From the NCBI GenBank assembly GCA_030998225.1, contig JAPYXD010000679.1, positions 496,001 through 560,000 of the forward strand: a stretch of DNA of 64,000 bases, given 5' to 3'. The DNA is from Diplolepis rosae (Eukaryota; Arthropoda; Insecta; Hymenoptera; Diplolepididae). The notes under the pieces were generated by a model. That model saw only the letters and a list, made by a program, of their open reading frames with translations, searched no databases and was not told where the DNA came from. Position 1 is the first letter of the stretch. Every line of letters starts with the position of its first letter. The position numbers were made by a program, and so were the translations under genes. This document shows positions 60,301 through 64,000 of this stretch, piece by piece.

Positions 60301-61564
60301 AAAATGGTCACAACTATGATATATTCAACCTTTATACTAAATGTGCCATTTAAAAATTTTAAAGTGACATGTTTGATAACATGTCTGCTATTATATTGAC
60401 CCAAAATTCATAGAATTTATTTCATTTCTCACTCTTTGGGCAGAGGGTCAGAGTCTTTCTATCTTCGTCGATTGAAATGTTCACGAGTCGAGATAAAAAA
60501 ACTCAAAAAGAAAGCAAGGCAAACGTTTTGGCCACATATGGGGGCCCTCTTCAGTGCCATAAATTCAAAGATTAATTCAAAAATTTTTGTAAAACGTAGA
60601 TAATTAAAATAAGAATTATCATAAAATTGAAAAACTTATCTCATAGCTTGCAATTCAAAATGAAGTAGTCCAGTATGCAGCATCACGAATTGAAAACATG
60701 TTTAGAGATCACTGTGAATAAAAAATCGGATTACCAATAAACCGGAAAACATAAAAAAAAATTTTGCACACGAACCGACCACAATTTGAAAAAATTTTTT
60801 TTTATTTTTATTAAAGAACGATGCCGAATTGGTAATCGAGGGCAGAACGCGAACAAGGTTTACATTTTTAAAAACTTTGCGTGAAGACTTTGTTACCGCC
60901 GGAGTCTCTTATAGAATGATCTGAACTGTTTTCAAAACCGACTCGAGACATGTGGCTTTGCTGACCGAAAATTTTTTTATATAAGCAATCCTGAGTGGTT
61001 CTTTTCCTCCTTGAAGAAGACTATTGTCCAATACCTAGTTAAGAAATTCGAGACGTTTATGTTGATTTTTACGAGAGGACGAAGGCGTGTATTTTTCAAG
61101 AAACGATTTTTTTATATTTCAGCTTCACGGACAATCCATTTAATATTGAATTTGCAAGCAAGGCATTACAGAAACCTAATTTATTATAATATCTATACAT
61201 GTAGTTTTACTCAATATTATTTGAGTATGTTAAGAAATAAATAAAAAAATTGAAGGTTTTTTATTACTGCATTCAGATTTATTCTGAGATGTTTGGAAAA
61301 ATAAACCATTTATTTTGTTCTGAAAATGGTCACAACTATGATATATTCAACCTTTATACTAAATGTGCCATTTAAATTTTTAAAGTGACATGTTTGATAA
61401 CATGTCTGCTATTATATTGACCCAAAATTCATAGAATTTATTTCATTTCTCATTATTTTGGCATAGGGTCAGATTCTTTCTATTTTCTTCGATTGAAATT
61501 TTCACTATTCGATATAAAAAAACTCAAAAAGAAAGCAAGGCAAACGTTTTGGCCACATATGGGG
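51358..61564 (+). repeat. Five-monomer higher-order repeat, two ~5.10-kb copies
   Basis: Variants recur about 5,103 bp apart between 51358-56460 and 56461-61564. They include GTGCTATAAATTCCAAG (51367, 56472 and again 61577), AAGATCTATC (about 51427 and 56529), TTTGCAAAAAAGGC (52985 and 58088), AAACAAAAAAATTG with AGGCTTTTTA (54093 and 59196), TTGTACTGAATATT with GTATGTAAAG (55080 and 60183) and AATAAAGAAATTGTAGG (50010, 55112 and 60215). A third copy starts at 61565 but loses register within one to two monomers. The preceding block (48291-52375) has a four-monomer spacing of related types. Confidence 0.78.
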
Positions 61565-64000
61565 GCCCTCTTCAGTGCTATAAATTCCAAGATTAATTCA
61601 AAAATTTTTGTAAAACGTAGATAATTAAAATAAGATCTATCATAAAATTGAAAAACTTATCTCATAGCTTGCAATTCAAAATGAAGTAGTCCAGTATGCA
61701 GCATCACGAATTGAAAAAATGTTTAGAGATCACTGTGAATAAAAAACCGGATTACCAATAAACCGGAAAACATAAAAAAAATTTTGCACACGAACAGACC
61801 AGAATTTGAAAAAAATTTTTTTTTTTATTAAAGAACGATGCCGAATTAGTAATCGAGGGCAGAACGCGAACAAGATTTGCATTTTTAAAAACTTTGGGTG
61901 ATGAATTTGTTACAGCCGTTTTATCTTATTTAATGATCTGAACTGTTTTCAAAACCGACTCGAGACATGTGGCTTTGCTGACCGAAAATTTTTTTATATA
62001 AGCAATCCTGAGTTGTTCTTTTCCTCCTTGAAGAAGACTATTGTCCTATACCTAGTTAAGAAATTCGAGACGTTTATGTTGATTTTTACGAGTGGACGAA
62101 GGCGTGTATTTTTCAAGAAACGATTTTTTTATATTTCAGCTTCACGGACAATCCATTTAATATTGAATTTGCAAGCAAGGCATTACAGAAACCTAATTTA
62201 TTATAATATCTATACATGTAGTTTTACTCAATATTATTTGAGTATGTTAAGAAAGAATTTAAAAAAAATTTAAGGTTTTTTATTACTGCATTCATATTTA
62301 TTCTGATATGTTTGGAAAAATAAACCATTTATTTTGTTCTGAAAATGGTCACAACTATGATATATTCAACCTTTATACTAAATGTTCCATTTAAAAATTT
62401 TAAAGTGACATGTTTGATAACATGTCTGCTATTATATTGACCCAAAATTCATAGAATTTATTTCATTTCTCATTATTTTGGCATAGGGTCAGATTCTTTC
62501 TATTTTCTTCGATTGAAATTTTCACTATTCGATATAAAAAAACTCAAAAAGAAAGCAAGGCAAACGTTTTGGCCACATATGGGGGCCCTGTTCAGTGCCA
62601 TAAATTCAAAGATTAATTCAAAAATTTTTGTAAAACGTAGATAATTAAAATAAGAATTATCATAAAATTGAAAAACTTATCTCATAGCTTGCAATACAAA
62701 ATGAAGTAGTCCAGTATGCAGCATCACGAATTGAAAAAATGTTTAGAGATCACTGTGAATAAAAAACCGGATTACCAATAAACCGGAAAACATAAAAAAT
62801 TTTTTGCACACGAACCGACCACAATTTGAATAAAAAATTTATTATTTTTATTAAAGAACGATGCCGAATTGGTAATCGAGGGCAGAACGCGAACAAGATT
62901 TACATTTTTAAAAACTTTGCGTGAAGACTTTGTTACAGCCGTAGTCTCTTATAGAATGATCTGAACTGTTTTCAAAACCGACTCGAGACATGTGGCTTTG
63001 CTGACCGAACATTTTTTTATATAAGCAATCCTGAGTGATTCTTTTCCTCCTTGAAGAAGACTATTGTCCTATACCTAGTTAAGAAATTCGAGACGTTTAT
63101 GTTGATTTTTACGAGTGGACGAAGGCGTGTATTTTTCAAGAAACGATTTTTTTATATTTCAGCTTCACGGACAATCCATTTAATATTGAATTTGCAAGCA
63201 AGGCATTACAGAAACCTAATTTATTATAATATCTATACATGTAGTTTTACTCAATATTATTTGAGTATGTTAAGAAATAAACAAAAAAATTGAAGGTTTT
63301 TTATTACTGCATTCAGATTTATTCTGAGATGTTTGGAAAAATAAACCATTTATTTTGTTCTGAAAATGGTCACAACTATGATATATTCAACCTTTATACT
63401 AAATGTGCCATTTAAAAATTTTAAAGTGACATGTTTGATAACATGTCTGCTATTATATTGACCCAAAATTCATAGAATTTATTTCATTTCTCATTATGTT
63501 GGAATAGGGTCAGATTCTTTCTATTTTCTTCGATTGAAATTTTCGCTATTCGATATAAAAAAACTCAAAATAAAGCAAGGCAAACGTTTCGGCCACATAT
63601 GGGGGCCCTCTTCAGTGCTATAAATTCCAAGATTAATTCAAAAATTTTTGTAAAACGTAGATAATTAAAATAAGATCTATCATAAAATTGAAAAACTTAT
63701 CTCATAGCTTGCAATTCAAAATGAAGTAGTCCAGTATGCAGCATCACGAATTGAAAAAATGTTTAGAGATCACTGTGAATAAAAAACCGGATTGCCAATA
63801 AACCGGAACACATAAAAAAATTCTGCACACGAACCGACCAGAATTTGAAAAAAAAAATTTTTTATTTATATTAAAGAACGATGCCGAATTGGTAATCGAG
63901 GGCAGAACGCGAACAAGGTTTACATTTTTAAAAACTTTGCGTGAAGACTTTGTTACCGCCGGAGTCTCTTATAGAATGATCTGAACTGTTTTCAAAACCG

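Larger units (their letters stand above)
47806..64000 (+). repeat. 1,021-bp satellite array, right arm
   Basis: The same satellite resumes inside a monomer (485 bp remain before the next phase point at 48291) and continues past the window end, about 15.9 copies in the same orientation as the left arm. Monomer spacing is 1018-1024 bp. The first partial monomer carries a TTTTTGAAG variant in place of TTTTTCAAG that is also seen near 24003, 31144 and 33187. No gene is seen in this arm. The recurrent short open frames are a by-product of the tandem repetition. Confidence 0.97.

Overview
The window is eukaryotic repeat DNA. About 53.5 kb is an AT-rich satellite array with a monomer of roughly 1,021 bp (left arm 1-37257, right arm 47806-64000, about 52 monomers, all in one orientation). 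It is split by one Ty3/Gypsy-type LTR retrotransposon of 10,544 bp (37258-47801). No single-copy host gene, tRNA, rRNA or CRISPR array was found. Long LTRs, a tRNA-Lys-like primer site, a TATA-like/TCAGT/DPE-like core promoter and gag/pol of a style familiar from arthropods suggest an insect or other arthropod, but this is an inference and the species cannot be named.

Satellite layout: using the recurring word GCCCT[C/A/G]TTCAGTGC as phase marker, monomers start at 1, 1022, 2043, 3064, 4085, 5106, 6127, 7150, 8173, 9195, 10217, 11226, 12234, 13254, 14275, 15292, 16312, 17332, 18357, 19377, 20398, 21421, 22443, 23453, 24475, 25497, 26519, 27540, 28561, 29584, 30594, 31616, 32638, 33659, 34679, 35700 and 36721 on the left, and at 48291, 49315, 50336, 51358, 52376, 53398, 54420, 55441, 56461, 57480, 58501, 59523, 60544, 61565, 62585 and 63605 on the right. 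Diagnostic variants recur at multi-monomer distances, which gives nested higher-order repeats: a 2-mer (2043-6126), a 7-mer (22443-36720) and a 5-mer (51358-61564). The array runs off both window ends. Each monomer carries several short perfect dyads, and some monomers carry a perfect CCGG-ended hairpin. A centromeric or pericentromeric location is plausible but not shown.

Retrotransposon: the 5' LTR is 37258-39940 (2,683 bp) and the 3' LTR is 45045-47801 (2,757 bp). Both are bounded by TG...CA, and the element is flanked by a 4-bp GGAC duplication. The target monomer is intact apart from the insertion (537 + 485 = 1,022 bp). Internal order is PBS, gag, protease, reverse transcriptase, RNase H, integrase, polypurine tract. 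There is no env. The copy appears unable to encode all its own proteins: an in-frame TAG in gag, a Cys in place of the protease active-site Gly, and a frame break just after the RT domain. Yet the U5 ends of its LTRs are nearly identical, so it is young or was moved in trans.

The most interesting structure is in the LTRs. U3 holds a tandem array of 100-112 bp units, each with an inverted pair of CCAAT boxes (9 units in the 5' LTR, 7 in the 3' LTR). Just downstream of the poly(A) signal lie three consecutive hairpins with the same 6-bp stem/4-nt loop design and compensated base changes. A 286-bp U5 segment with 20-bp repeats is present only in the 3' LTR, and the 5' LTR carries a hybrid junction consistent with its loss by recombination. 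A tRNA T-arm/B-box-like hairpin lies next to the primer-binding site.
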